Shown here one piece after another: positions 36,090 to 43,928 of a stretch of 64,000 nucleotides of DNA. How positions within the stretch are numbered: position 1 is the stretch's first letter; the number at the start of each line of letters is the position of its first letter. Source of the stretch: Candidatus Chloroploca asiatica (GTDB lineage Bacteria > Chloroflexota > Chloroflexia > Chloroflexales > Chloroflexaceae). The stretch covers positions 62,001-126,000 of the forward strand of contig NZ_LYXE01000127.1 in NCBI RefSeq assembly GCF_002532075.1, in the 5' to 3' direction. A model generated the notes under the pieces. The model was given only the letters and a program-made list of their open reading frames with translations. It was not told the origin of the DNA and did no database searches. The position numbers and the translations under genes were made by a program.

Positions 36090-39000
36090 GACGTCACCTC
36101 TTCGGTTGTCCAGACCATACGGAAGCCCAGGAGGTTATAGCGCTGGGCGGGGTGAAACCAGTAATGCGTGCCACAACGTAGGGCGTCGCCGTCCCAGTTG
36201 AAAGCGCCCCCTTTGATCGCAGGCATTTGCTCGGGCGAGACATCGTGACAGGGCGTGCGTTCGTTGAGCCGCTCGGCCAGGCTGGCAGTCCATTCCCAGA
36301 TGTTGCCCGCCAGATCGAGGGCACCACAGCAGGCTGCTCCGGTGGGAAAGACGCCGACTGGCGATGGGGCGCGCACGCCGGTGTCGGTATAATTGGCTCG
36401 TTCTGGGGTGACCGCTTCGTCGCCCCACGGAAACGTCCGTTGGTCGGTATGGCGTGCTGCTCGTTCCCATTCCAGCGTCGTTGGCAGGCGCAAGACCTCG
36501 CCAGGGTAGAGCCAGCCAGCCGTGCGCCCGAGTGCCGTGAGCCAGGCACAGTAGGCACTGGCCTCGTACCACGAGACGCCAACCACGGGTTGGTTGGGGT
36601 TGTTGTATTGCCCATTCGTCCAGAGGGCTGGCTGGGTAATCGGGACGATCACGTCTTCGGACGAAGGCATGCGCCCGCCGTAGTCGAGAAAGGTGCGCCC
36701 CTCTGGGGTCCACCAGCGCTCGTCACGGTAGCCGCCGGCTTCGATAAACCGCTGATACTCGCTGTTGGACACCGGATAGCGGGCCAGACGAAAGCTATAG
36801 CCTAGGTAGGTCTGGTGAAGCCCACTGCTGCGCCCGTGTTTGAGCCGTTCGTCGCCCGACCAGAAGTGCCCCGCGGCGACATCACACCAGTAATCGGCAA
36901 TGCGGGCTTCGATGCCACCGGTGGCCCGGCCATCGCTCAGGTTGAGCAGGCGTGGATCGCCGAGTTGACCCAGCACGAGTCCTCCGCTGACGCGGGTCGT
37001 GAGCGGCGTCGCCGGATCCGTTGCTAGTTGCACCAGTGCGCCAGTCACGGCTTGCCAGGCCCGTCCGCCGGCACCATTCCGTCCGACATCAAGCAGACAC
37101 TCACCCGCAAGAACGACGGGATGGATGCCAGCGCGTTCGCCTGGAGGGGCTTCGAGCAGGGCGAGCAAGAGGCGTCCGGCTTCGCGCTGGGGCGCTGCGG
37201 CGACTGCGAGACGGATGACCTCACGCCAGCGTGGATCATGGGCATAGTTTTGCAGCAAGAGGGCCGGATCTTCGATTGCAACCGACTCGAGCAACCCGCG
37301 TGCGGCCAGGTACTCCTGAAAGGTCAAGTGCAAAAACGCGAACTTCCCGAAACCACGCTCTTGTAACAGCCCCGTATCGCGGCGCATCAACTCCACAAAG
37401 GCCAGGGCCATCCGTCGGGCGCGTCGCCGTGGCATCCCATCCGTCTGTTCGAGCGTCTCGGCCAGACGTTTTTCGAGATCAACCTGTTCGATCAAGCCTT
37501 CGGCATGTTCACGGTGCATCCAGAGCGCCAGTGGGCCCAACAGATTCACGACAAAGCGTTCGTCGAGCAATTCATCGCCGAGATAGACTTCGACGGGGCG
37601 TCCGCTCAGCGAGCGAGCGCGGTTCCAGGTTTCGGCCAGCGCGGCGACGCAGAGCCGGTAGAGTTCGACGCGTCGATCAGGCAGGCGCGCCCCCTGGTTG
37701 TGGATCAAGGCGAGAATCGTGAGCAGCAGCGGGTTCCGGGCGAGTTCAGTCACGTGGGGAACCGCAAAGACCGCTTCGGTGAGCGATGCGCTATAGGCCG
37801 CGACGCGCCGTTCGTGTTCAACTGCAACCGACTCACGCACGAGATCATGCAAGAGTTCGTCGACCGGAGGAACCGGGGGCATGCTGCTCGCGGCATAGGC
37901 CTGGCTCCAGCGCTGAATAAAACAACGAATCTGGGCGTCACTGAGCGGTTGGATCGTCACCACCGCAAAGAGCGCTGGATCAAGCGGCGCATCATCGTAG
38001 CCCACAATCCGTGAGGTTGCGAGGAACCGGTTCCCCGGTGCGTCCCATTCACGCACAAAGGCTTCAAGCACCCGGATCGTCGCTTGTCGGTCGGTGCGCA
38101 CCTCATCGAGGCCATCGAGCAGCACCATCGCCCGCCCGGTTGTCAGCGCGCGCTGAAAGAGCGCTCCATAATCGGGCTGCGAGAGGCCGCGGTAATAATC
38201 AGCAAGGTATGCGAGGGGCGCGAGATCTTCTTTGCCGGGGCGACGGCGCGCCGCCGCAAAGGCAGCCACCGGAAAGAAGATTGGCAACCAGATCGGATCG
38301 AGCCCCAGGCGCTCGCGGGCATCGTTGCGGGTCAGAGCCAGCATCAGATAGCGCACCAGCGTACTCTTGCCACTGCCCGGATTGCCGAGCACCACCAGGA
38401 GCGGCTGTTCACAGACAAAGGTATGTAACGATACGCCTTGGCCCTGTGGCCCAAGCGCTTCAACCGGAATATAGATCTGTTCTAGATTGAGCCGACTGAT
38501 GGTCTGGATTTGAAGCAGCCCGCGAAAATCGAGTTGATTGAAATTCTCGTTGATAAAGGCCCGATAGCGCGCATAGAGCAGCGCCAGATCGGGGCTAGCC
38601 GCTCCTGGTACCGTATAGAGGTTGCCCCGGACAATCGTCTGCTGCACGTGGTGGATCGCGGCCCCATTGGTCGCCACAATGCCCTGGGCAAACTGCTCGG
38701 CGAGGGGGGCAATTGGCGCGACGCGGGCACTGCGAAGCAGATCAATCGCTGTGCGCTCATCGGGGCTCGGCAAAAGTCGCCGCAGGCGGGCGTGATCGGC
38801 CAGGGCCTGGGGCACGAGTTGGCCCAGGAGACGGATCAGCGCGGGCCCGGCCACCCGCCACGGGGGCAACGTCACCTCGGCGTTTGCCATGCAGGGTCGT
38901 ACCTCACGCCGGTACAACTCAACGAGCCGATTCAGATCGGGCTCACCAGCGAGCAACAGTTCTTCCACCGCAGCCGCCCGAAACCGGGCGGCTACGGGCG

Positions 39001-39244
39001 CTTCGTCGGTGAGCAGCGTAAGCAGCAACGGAACCGCCGGATCGGACTCTTCCTGCCCCAGGCGTTCGGCTGCACGGGTCATAGCACGGGCAAATGGTGC
39101 GATCAGTGGCGGTTCAGCGAGGCTCGCGAGGGCCGTCAAGCGCTCGTGGAGCGTTGCGGGTGTGGCCTCGGTTGCAGCCTGGTCTTCGAGTTCCAGCGCA
39201 ACGGCCCCCAGCGTCGCGGCCAGGGCACGGGCCAGGTCACTCAT
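36086..39244 (-). CDS. NACHT NTPase with C-terminal formylglycine-enzyme-like (C-type lectin fold) domain
   Basis: This 1052-aa protein has a helical N-terminal region (1-190), a short beta segment (AAIHHVQQTIVRGNLYTVPG, 195-214), a NACHT STAND ATPase with Walker A GNPGSGKST (287-295) and Walker B LLDGLDEV (375-382), a helical middle, and a C-terminal SUMF1/FGE-sulfatase domain (about 795-1050: RYPVSNSEYQRFI, PVVGVSWYEASAYCAW, RLPTTLEWERAAR, GNIWEWT, LGFRMVW). The paired cysteines of true FGE enzymes are absent near the end, so this is probably a lectin-like binding domain. NACHT proteins act as ligand-triggered oligomerising switches. It starts on the last base of the 71-aa gene stop. Confidence 0.9.
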   Translation of the reverse strand: MSDLARALAATLGAVALELEDQAATEATPATLHERLTALASLAEPPLIAPFARAMTRAAERLGQEESDPAVPLLLTLLTDEAPVAARFRAAAVEELLLAGEPDLNRLVELYRREVRPCMANAEVTLPPWRVAGPALIRLLGQLVPQALADHARLRRLLPSPDERTAIDLLRSARVAPIAPLAEQFAQGIVATNGAAIHHVQQTIVRGNLYTVPGAASPDLALLYARYRAFINENFNQLDFRGLLQIQTISRLNLEQIYIPVEALGPQGQGVSLHTFVCEQPLLVVLGNPGSGKSTLVRYLMLALTRNDARERLGLDPIWLPIFFPVAAFAAARRRPGKEDLAPLAYLADYYRGLSQPDYGALFQRALTTGRAMVLLDGLDEVRTDRQATIRVLEAFVREWDAPGNRFLATSRIVGYDDAPLDPALFAVVTIQPLSDAQIRCFIQRWSQAYAASSMPPVPPVDELLHDLVRESVAVEHERRVAAYSASLTEAVFAVPHVTELARNPLLLTILALIHNQGARLPDRRVELYRLCVAALAETWNRARSLSGRPVEVYLGDELLDERFVVNLLGPLALWMHREHAEGLIEQVDLEKRLAETLEQTDGMPRRRARRMALAFVELMRRDTGLLQERGFGKFAFLHLTFQEYLAARGLLESVAIEDPALLLQNYAHDPRWREVIRLAVAAAPQREAGRLLLALLEAPPGERAGIHPVVLAGECLLDVGRNGAGGRAWQAVTGALVQLATDPATPLTTRVSGGLVLGQLGDPRLLNLSDGRATGGIEARIADYWCDVAAGHFWSGDERLKHGRSSGLHQTYLGYSFRLARYPVSNSEYQRFIEAGGYRDERWWTPEGRTFLDYGGRMPSSEDVIVPITQPALWTNGQYNNPNQPVVGVSWYEASAYCAWLTALGRTAGWLYPGEVLRLPTTLEWERAARHTDQRTFPWGDEAVTPERANYTDTGVRAPSPVGVFPTGAACCGALDLAGNIWEWTASLAERLNERTPCHDVSPEQMPAIKGGAFNWDGDALRCGTHYWFHPAQRYNLLGFRMVWTTEEVTS

Positions 39245-39459
39245 TACGGTTCCCTCCCGCCCGGGATCTGCTCGTCAAGCAGGTGGCGCAACATCTCATC
39301 CGACGACATCACTCGGGCGGGCGGCCTGGCTGCCGGGCTGGACGACGTTCCGGCACAGAGGCCACGTTCAGCCTGGAGAATACCGCGCAGTCGTGTACGG
39401 GCCGTGGTAGCACTACCGACCTCTGGTTCAACATACACAGGGCGAGATAGGCGCAACAT
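39244..39459 (-). CDS. Small protein of unknown function heading the NACHT-CHAT gene series
   Basis: This 71-aa protein is not recognised. It is rich in Arg, Ala and Pro (for example SSPAARPPARV) with an acidic, possibly helical end (SSDEMLRHLLDEQIPGG). GGGAGG lies 7 nt before the ATG at 39459, and the stop overlaps the NACHT start by one base, which supports real translation. An earlier in-frame codon at 39501 has no ribosome site. A regulator, toxin-like partner or protease substrate are all possible. Confidence 0.6.
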   Translation of the reverse strand: MLRLSRPVYVEPEVGSATTARTRLRGILQAERGLCAGTSSSPAARPPARVMSSDEMLRHLLDEQIPGGREP

Positions 39460-39551
39460 CGCAGTACCTCCCAGCTCTTCAGAACGCTCAGTGCAGCCCA
39501 CTTGATCCTTGTTAGTATCTTATGAGTTGCTTATCAGGTTGCTAATCAACT

Positions 39552-39582
39552 ATACTATAGCACATAGTATGATTTTTGTTAA
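39552..39582 (-). promoter_or_regulatory. Promoter of the NACHT-CHAT-gasdermin gene series with a dyad over the -10 box
   Basis: On the minus strand TTAACA (39582-39577) and TATAGT (39559-39554) are 17 bp apart. The -10 box lies in an inverted repeat, ATACTAT-5-ATAGTAT (39552-39570), which could be a repressor site. The predicted start near 39547 leaves an ~88-nt leader before the 71-aa gene. Confidence 0.6.
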
Positions 39583-39600
39583 GTCCCTCTCGCGGGTGCT

Positions 39601-39859
39601 TTTCGGGCTCTTTTCGGGGGAGATTGCCCGGTTTTGACTCTTGCAAAGTAGTACGATGTGTTGTAGTATAACGTATGTCAGGGTCATATGCAAGCTATTC
39701 GCTCCTTTTTGACCCTTCGAAGTCGTCTCTAAGACCGCTCGTTGAACTGAGCGTAGGCGCTAAAAGCTCTGAGGAGGTGGAACGAGCCCCAAAGTTCTTG
39801 CCCAGTACCCAGACCTCAGGATAGTCCTGAAGGTACGCTAATAAGAACCCGATAAGGTA
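39601..39859. other. Divergent intergenic region, AT-rich
   Basis: No gene is seen. A TTGCAA-17-TAGTAT pair (39641-39669, plus strand) may be a second promoter. A small dyad TCAGGA-3-TCCTGA lies at 39816-39830. The segment is richer in A and T than its surroundings. Confidence 0.4.
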
Positions 39860-39888
39860 TAGACAAGTCGCCTGAAATATGCTAGAAT
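39860..39888 (+). promoter_or_regulatory. Promoter of the gene at 39922
   Basis: TAGACA and TAGAAT are separated by exactly 17 bp. The predicted start near 39895 gives a 27-nt leader containing AAAGGA before the ATG. Confidence 0.6.
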
Positions 39889-39921
39889 AAGACCCGACGA
39901 GACCCTGAAAGGAACCCGGTA

Positions 39922-40365
39922 ATGACTACGTCTCGTGAAGAAACCCAGAATGAGGCTTCGGAAGAGCAGTTGGCCGTGACGGTGCCGCTCAAAGTTTTGG
40001 GCATTGCTACTGCCTATGCAGCCATCCTGAGCTACCTTGAACGACGTTTTCCCATTAAGCCTGACCATATCTGGGCTGAAGTAGCTGGAGGAGTCCTTAT
40101 TTCGTTGGTGCCGGTTGCGTTGACCGCCCGCAAGTCCAGACATTTGGATTGGCGGGTCTATGAAGGTACTATCTGGCGTAGCTTTATTGCTTCCGGGACG
40201 CCGATCATTCTCTGGCAGATCGGTGAGGCAGTGCTCCGTCAGATGGAACTCCTGAATTACACGACGGCACGTGAGTTACAAAGGCCAGATGCCTATGCCT
40301 ACGATACCACGCCGCTGGCCCATCGAAGTGGAGAGCGAGCGCGAGGAGGCAATTCGCTCAGCTAA
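39922..40365 (+). CDS. Small membrane protein of unknown function
   Basis: This 147-aa protein is not recognised. After a charged N-terminus it has about three hydrophobic segments (VPLKVLGIATAYAAILSYL, VAGGVLISLVPVALTA and FIASGTPIILWQIGEAVL) separated by basic loops, and ends in a polar tail. AAAGGA and a promoter precede the ATG. Its 3' end overlaps the next gene by 77 nt, so the last ~25 residues may be constrained by both frames. It is transcribed away from the NACHT-CHAT series. Confidence 0.65.
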   Translation: MTTSREETQNEASEEQLAVTVPLKVLGIATAYAAILSYLERRFPIKPDHIWAEVAGGVLISLVPVALTARKSRHLDWRVYEGTIWRSFIASGTPIILWQIGEAVLRQMELLNYTTARELQRPDAYAYDTTPLAHRSGERARGGNSLS

Positions 40366-40789
40366 CGAGGCGGCTCAGATCCTTCAGAAAGCTCAGGCGA
40401 CCCTTGATAGCGCTCGGGCAAAGGTTAATGCCCATCAGAGCTTTGCTCTGGTGCTAGTGACCGATACCGAGCGCTATCTCGCCGATGCACTTACTCGTAC
40501 CGAACGCGTGCGCCGCTATCTCTCCGTCGCTCGCAGTAAGTCCATCAATGGCCGCTGGCCCCAGGGGGTTTCTCGCCAGCGCGAAGAAGCTGAAGAAGCC
40601 CTTGATCGTGCGATTACCCTCCTCTATGATGGTGAACGAGGCCTTGCCCCTCTTCGTGAAAAAGTAACCAAAAATCCGGCGCTTTGTGATGCGATGATTG
40701 CCGATCTCTCGCTTGCCCTGGCCCGTTCCCTCAATCGGATCGAACGCGTTGTTCGTCTTTTGACTGAAGCTGGCCTCGGGCGTGATTGA
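40289..40789 (+). CDS. Coiled-coil protein of unknown function
   Basis: This protein of about 166 aa is not recognised. It is almost wholly helical with heptad-like patterns rich in Ala, Arg and Glu (EEAIRSANEAAQILQKAQAT, REEAEEALDRAITLL), so a coiled coil is likely. The ATG at 40289 has AAAGG upstream; a GTG at 40271 is also in frame. It overlaps the preceding membrane protein by 77 nt and is probably made with it. A hairpin terminator follows 22 nt after the stop. Confidence 0.65.
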   Translation: MPMPTIPRRWPIEVESEREEAIRSANEAAQILQKAQATLDSARAKVNAHQSFALVLVTDTERYLADALTRTERVRRYLSVARSKSINGRWPQGVSRQREEAEEALDRAITLLYDGERGLAPLREKVTKNPALCDAMIADLSLALARSLNRIERVVRLLTEAGLGRD

Positions 40790-40798
40790 TCCTTCCGC

Positions 40799-40827
40799 TT
40801 GACACCGCTTCAACCCACGGCTACAAT
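40799..40827 (+). promoter_or_regulatory. pheT promoter
   Basis: TTGACA and TACAAT are 17 bp apart, close to the sigma-70 consensus. The -10 box lies in the loop of the hairpin at 40812-40839. The predicted start near 40834 leaves about 28 nt before the pheT ATG. Confidence 0.65.
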
Positions 40828-40845
40828 CCGCCGTGGGTTTGTTTT
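40812..40845 (+). terminator. Hairpin terminator overlapping the pheT promoter
   Basis: A 9-bp stem (40812-40820 with 40831-40839) and a T-rich tail lie after the gene at 40289. The pheT -10 box is in the loop, so terminator and promoter share the same bases. Confidence 0.65.
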
Positions 40846-40861
40846 GCCTTGCGGGGTCGTC

Positions 40862-43420
40862 ATGAAAGTACCGTTGAGTTGGCTGAAAGAGTTTGTTGCG
40901 GTTGAGTGCTCGCCTGATGAGTTGGCCCATCGCCTTACCTTCGGTGGTCTTGAGGTTGCCCAGGTGCGCTATCTTGGGCTTGAAGGCGCTGAGTTGCCCT
41001 GGGATCCTGATCTGATTGTGACCTGCAATATTCTTGAGGTGTTGCCCCATCCCAATGCGGATCGTTTGGTGCTCGCTACCGTTGATTATGGGGCCGCTCA
41101 GCCCCATACGGTTGTCACCGGTGCGCCTAATCTCTTTCCGTATCGCGGCCTTGGTCCCCTCGCCCATCCCCTCAAGGCGGTCTTTGCCCGTGAGGGTGCG
41201 CGTCTCTATGACGGTCACGCCGAAGGATGGGTCATTACGACGCTCAAGGCGCGCCCCGTCCGCGGGGTGCTCAGTGATGCGATGCTCTGCTCCGAAAAGG
41301 AACTCGGTATCTCTGAAGAGCACGATGGCATTCTGTTGCTCGAAGATGAGATGCCCGTTGGGCACCCCCTCCGCGATCTGCTCGGTGAGGTGATCTTTGA
41401 AATTGAGATTACCCCCAATTATGCCCGCGCGCTCTCGATTGTTGGCGTCGCTCGTGAGGTCGCTGCGTTGACCGGTGCGCCGCTGACCATCCCTGAGCCC
41501 CAGGTGCTCGCTGAAGGTGCGCCTATCGCAGGCCGCGCTGCGGTGACGATTGAGGCCCCCGAGTTGTGCCCCCGCTTTGCGGTCGGGCTCGCTGAAGGGG
41601 TGCAGATTGGCCCTTCCCCGCAGTGGATGCAGCGCCGCCTTGTCAATGCCGGGATGCGCCCGATTAGCAATGTGGTCGATATCTCGAACTATGTGATGCT
41701 CGAGTGGGGCCAGCCAACCCACGCCTTCGATGCCGCTAAAGTCGTCGATCACCATCTGATCGTGCGCCCTGCTCTGCCTGGTGAACGCCTCGTTACCCTC
41801 GATGATAAGGATCGCGATCTGACCCCTGGCTCGGCCAGTGGTCTCGAACGTACCCCCCTGATGGTCTGTGATGCCTCGGGTTCTCTTGCGGTCGCCGGGG
41901 TGATGGGCGGCGCTTCTAGTGAGGTCAGTTCGGCCACAACGTCTGTCCTTCTTGAGGCGGCAATCTGGGAACCAACGCAGATCCGGAAGACGGCCCGCGG
42001 TATGAAGTTGCCCAGTGAGGCCTCCCGCCGCTTTGAACGCGGGGTGGATTATGCGCTGCCTCCCATCGCGCTGCGGCGTGCCCTCGAGTTGATGCGCCGC
42101 TATGCCGGGGCGACGATTGCCCAGGGCTTTGTTGATGTTTATCCCCGCCCTTGGCAGCCACTGATACTTGAGCTTACAACCGCCGAGGTTGCTCGCATGC
42201 TTGGCATTCATCTAACGCCTCCCGAACTCGCCAGCCTGCTGCAACGCCTCGGTTTTGCCTGTATACCTCACGAGACGCCTGCCCCCTATGTGACTGTCGA
42301 GGTGCCTTCGTTTCGCCAGGATGTGACCATCCGCGCCGATCTCTGCGAGGAGGTCGCACGTGTCTATGGCTATGACCAGATTCCGCCTACTCGCCTTGCC
42401 GATGAGTTGCCCCCGGCGATGCAGTCGCCCGAACTCGCCCTCGAACAGCGCGTCCGCGAGGTGCTCGTTGGCGCGGGTTTGACTGAGTTGATTACCCATT
42501 CGCTCATTGATATGAACCTCGTTGCGTCCGTCGCTCCCTCAGAGGCGCTTGAGGCCCACTATCTTAAGCTCACGAATCCAAATACCCCCGAAAAGACCTT
42601 TTTACGCCGTTCGCTCCTGCCTTCACTTGGGGCCGCACTGACGATGAATCTCCGTGAACGCGAGCGTGTGTCCGTCTTTGAAATCGGGCGTGTCTACCTT
42701 AAGGTGAAAGACGCCTGGCTGCCCGCCGAGCCGCGTCGCCTTGCGCTTGCGCTCGCTGGTCCGCGTGAGCCCGAAGCTTGGGGGCCGGCTCACCGCGAGC
42801 TCTACGATTTTTATGATCTCAAAGGCATGGTCGAGCTGCTTGTTGCTCGCCTCGGCTTGACCGACCGGATCAGCTTTGTCCCGCTCACTGACGACGAGCG
42901 CTTCCACCCCGGTCGTTCCGCTACGCTGATGCTCATGCCGGAGAGTTCTGGGGGCAAGGCGAGCCCCCAGCGCGACAATGGTCAGGCGCCAGGGGTGGCG
43001 GTCGGGGCTCTTGGTGAAATGCATCCCGCCGTTCGTGTCCGCCTCGAACTTGGGGTGGCGCGGGCGGTCTTCGCCGAGCTTGATCTCGCTGCACTCATTG
43101 CGGCGGCGCAACCGCCAACCTTCCGCCCAATCTCCCGCTTCCCCGCGACCGTGCAAGATCTCTCGATCGTGGCCCCCCTCGAGGTTTCGGCAACCCGCGT
43201 GGCTGCGCTCATCCGGCGGGGTGCCGGCGATCTCCTCGAAGACTTGACGCTCTTCGATGTCTATACTGGCCCCCAGGTTGGCGAAGGTAAACGCAGCCTT
43301 ACCTATCACCTGACCTTCCGTGCCCCCGATCGCACCCTCAGCGATGAGGCGTTGACCCGCGTGCGCCGTAAGATCATCACTGGCCTCGAACGCGAGCTTG
43401 GTGCAACCATGCGAACGTAG
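40862..43420 (+). CDS. pheT: Phenylalanyl-tRNA synthetase beta subunit
   Basis: This 852-aa protein is the beta chain of the (alpha-beta)2 enzyme that charges tRNA-Phe. It opens with MKVPLSWLKEFVAVECSPDE, then the tRNA-binding domain (about 40-150), the B3/B4 editing region (SNVVDISNYVMLEWGQPTHA), the B5 region, the catalytic-core-like domain and a C-terminal FDX-ACB domain (FPATVQDLSIVAPLEV to the end). The ATG at 40862 matches the family start. pheS is not adjacent, which is less common than a pheST operon. Length is slightly above the usual ~800. Confidence 0.94.
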   Translation: MKVPLSWLKEFVAVECSPDELAHRLTFGGLEVAQVRYLGLEGAELPWDPDLIVTCNILEVLPHPNADRLVLATVDYGAAQPHTVVTGAPNLFPYRGLGPLAHPLKAVFAREGARLYDGHAEGWVITTLKARPVRGVLSDAMLCSEKELGISEEHDGILLLEDEMPVGHPLRDLLGEVIFEIEITPNYARALSIVGVAREVAALTGAPLTIPEPQVLAEGAPIAGRAAVTIEAPELCPRFAVGLAEGVQIGPSPQWMQRRLVNAGMRPISNVVDISNYVMLEWGQPTHAFDAAKVVDHHLIVRPALPGERLVTLDDKDRDLTPGSASGLERTPLMVCDASGSLAVAGVMGGASSEVSSATTSVLLEAAIWEPTQIRKTARGMKLPSEASRRFERGVDYALPPIALRRALELMRRYAGATIAQGFVDVYPRPWQPLILELTTAEVARMLGIHLTPPELASLLQRLGFACIPHETPAPYVTVEVPSFRQDVTIRADLCEEVARVYGYDQIPPTRLADELPPAMQSPELALEQRVREVLVGAGLTELITHSLIDMNLVASVAPSEALEAHYLKLTNPNTPEKTFLRRSLLPSLGAALTMNLRERERVSVFEIGRVYLKVKDAWLPAEPRRLALALAGPREPEAWGPAHRELYDFYDLKGMVELLVARLGLTDRISFVPLTDDERFHPGRSATLMLMPESSGGKASPQRDNGQAPGVAVGALGEMHPAVRVRLELGVARAVFAELDLAALIAAAQPPTFRPISRFPATVQDLSIVAPLEVSATRVAALIRRGAGDLLEDLTLFDVYTGPQVGEGKRSLTYHLTFRAPDRTLSDEALTRVRRKIITGLERELGATMRT

Positions 43421-43422
43421 AA

Positions 43423-43455
43423 GAGCTTCCCGGAAGTTTAGCTTCCGGGAAGCTC
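43423..43455. terminator. Hairpin terminator between pheT and the convergent hydrolase remnant
   Basis: A perfect 14-bp stem (43423-43436 with 43442-43455) closes on a 5-nt loop just after the pheT stop. The last codons of the minus-strand hydrolase remnant lie inside its right arm. Confidence 0.75.
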
Positions 43456-43928
43456 AATATCCCGGCAGTCTGACCAGTAATCTGGGCCTGGATAGAAGGC
43501 ATCAGGATGATCTGGGGTGAAGATCACGCCTTCTTTCTGCCAGTTTGCTGGTTCGGCTGGATTGGTGCTTGTGGCCAGCATGATCGTCTGGGCGATCTGG
43601 TTGTTCACCCCGGTATAGTACATGTAGAAGATTCCGTCACGTTCAATCACATGAGGAGCCCAGATCTCCCACTCATCGGGTTCACCTGGTTTCCCATGCT
43701 CAAGCGGCGTCGCGAGCTCTTCCCAAGTACAAAAATCGCGGGTTCGTGCATACGCAACGCGTCTTTGAGCCGTACTCCGGCAATGCTCAGGGGTGTGTGG
43801 CAAGCCGTACTGCTGGTTCCAGGCTGATGCTGGCTGAAGCTATGTGCTGTCGTGCTGAGCAGGCTGATCAGAGGCACAACGACGAGCCCGCGCATGCTTG
43901 TCTTAGCTCGGTTCTGGTTTGCGCTCAT
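43438..43928 (-). pseudogene. Broken secreted glycoside hydrolase (GH32/43/130-like beta-propeller fragment)
   Basis: From about 43827 down to 43438 the frame reads WNQQYGLPHTPEHC, then RVAYARTRDFCTWEEL, EWEIWAPHVIERDG, IFYMYYTGVN and YWSDCRDIELPGS, the blade pattern of GH43-like beta-propeller glycosidases. This frame has a stop just upstream and no start. A signal-peptide-like start (MSANQNRAKTSMRGLVVVPL from 43928) lies in another frame, so a frameshift near 43835 is likely. The C-terminus is also cut short at the hairpin; whole enzymes are about 300 aa or more. The remnant overlaps the end of the DUF4129 gene. Confidence 0.65.

Noticed and set aside
36086-36600. Variable region of a diversity-generating retroelement in the FGE/lectin-like domain
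   Set aside because: Lectin-fold ends of NACHT proteins can be such targets, but there is no reverse transcriptase or template repeat in the window, and the C-terminus is not enriched in Asn (AAC) codons.
36086-36900. True formylglycine-generating (sulfatase-activating) enzyme activity
   Set aside because: The paired catalytic cysteines expected near the C-terminus are missing (only one Cys in the final segment), and no sulfatase gene is present.
40454-42211. Long open frame antisense to pheT (585 codons)
   Set aside because: It is a shadow of pheT codon usage; the product is His/Arg/Gly-rich low-complexity sequence without family motifs or ribosome site.
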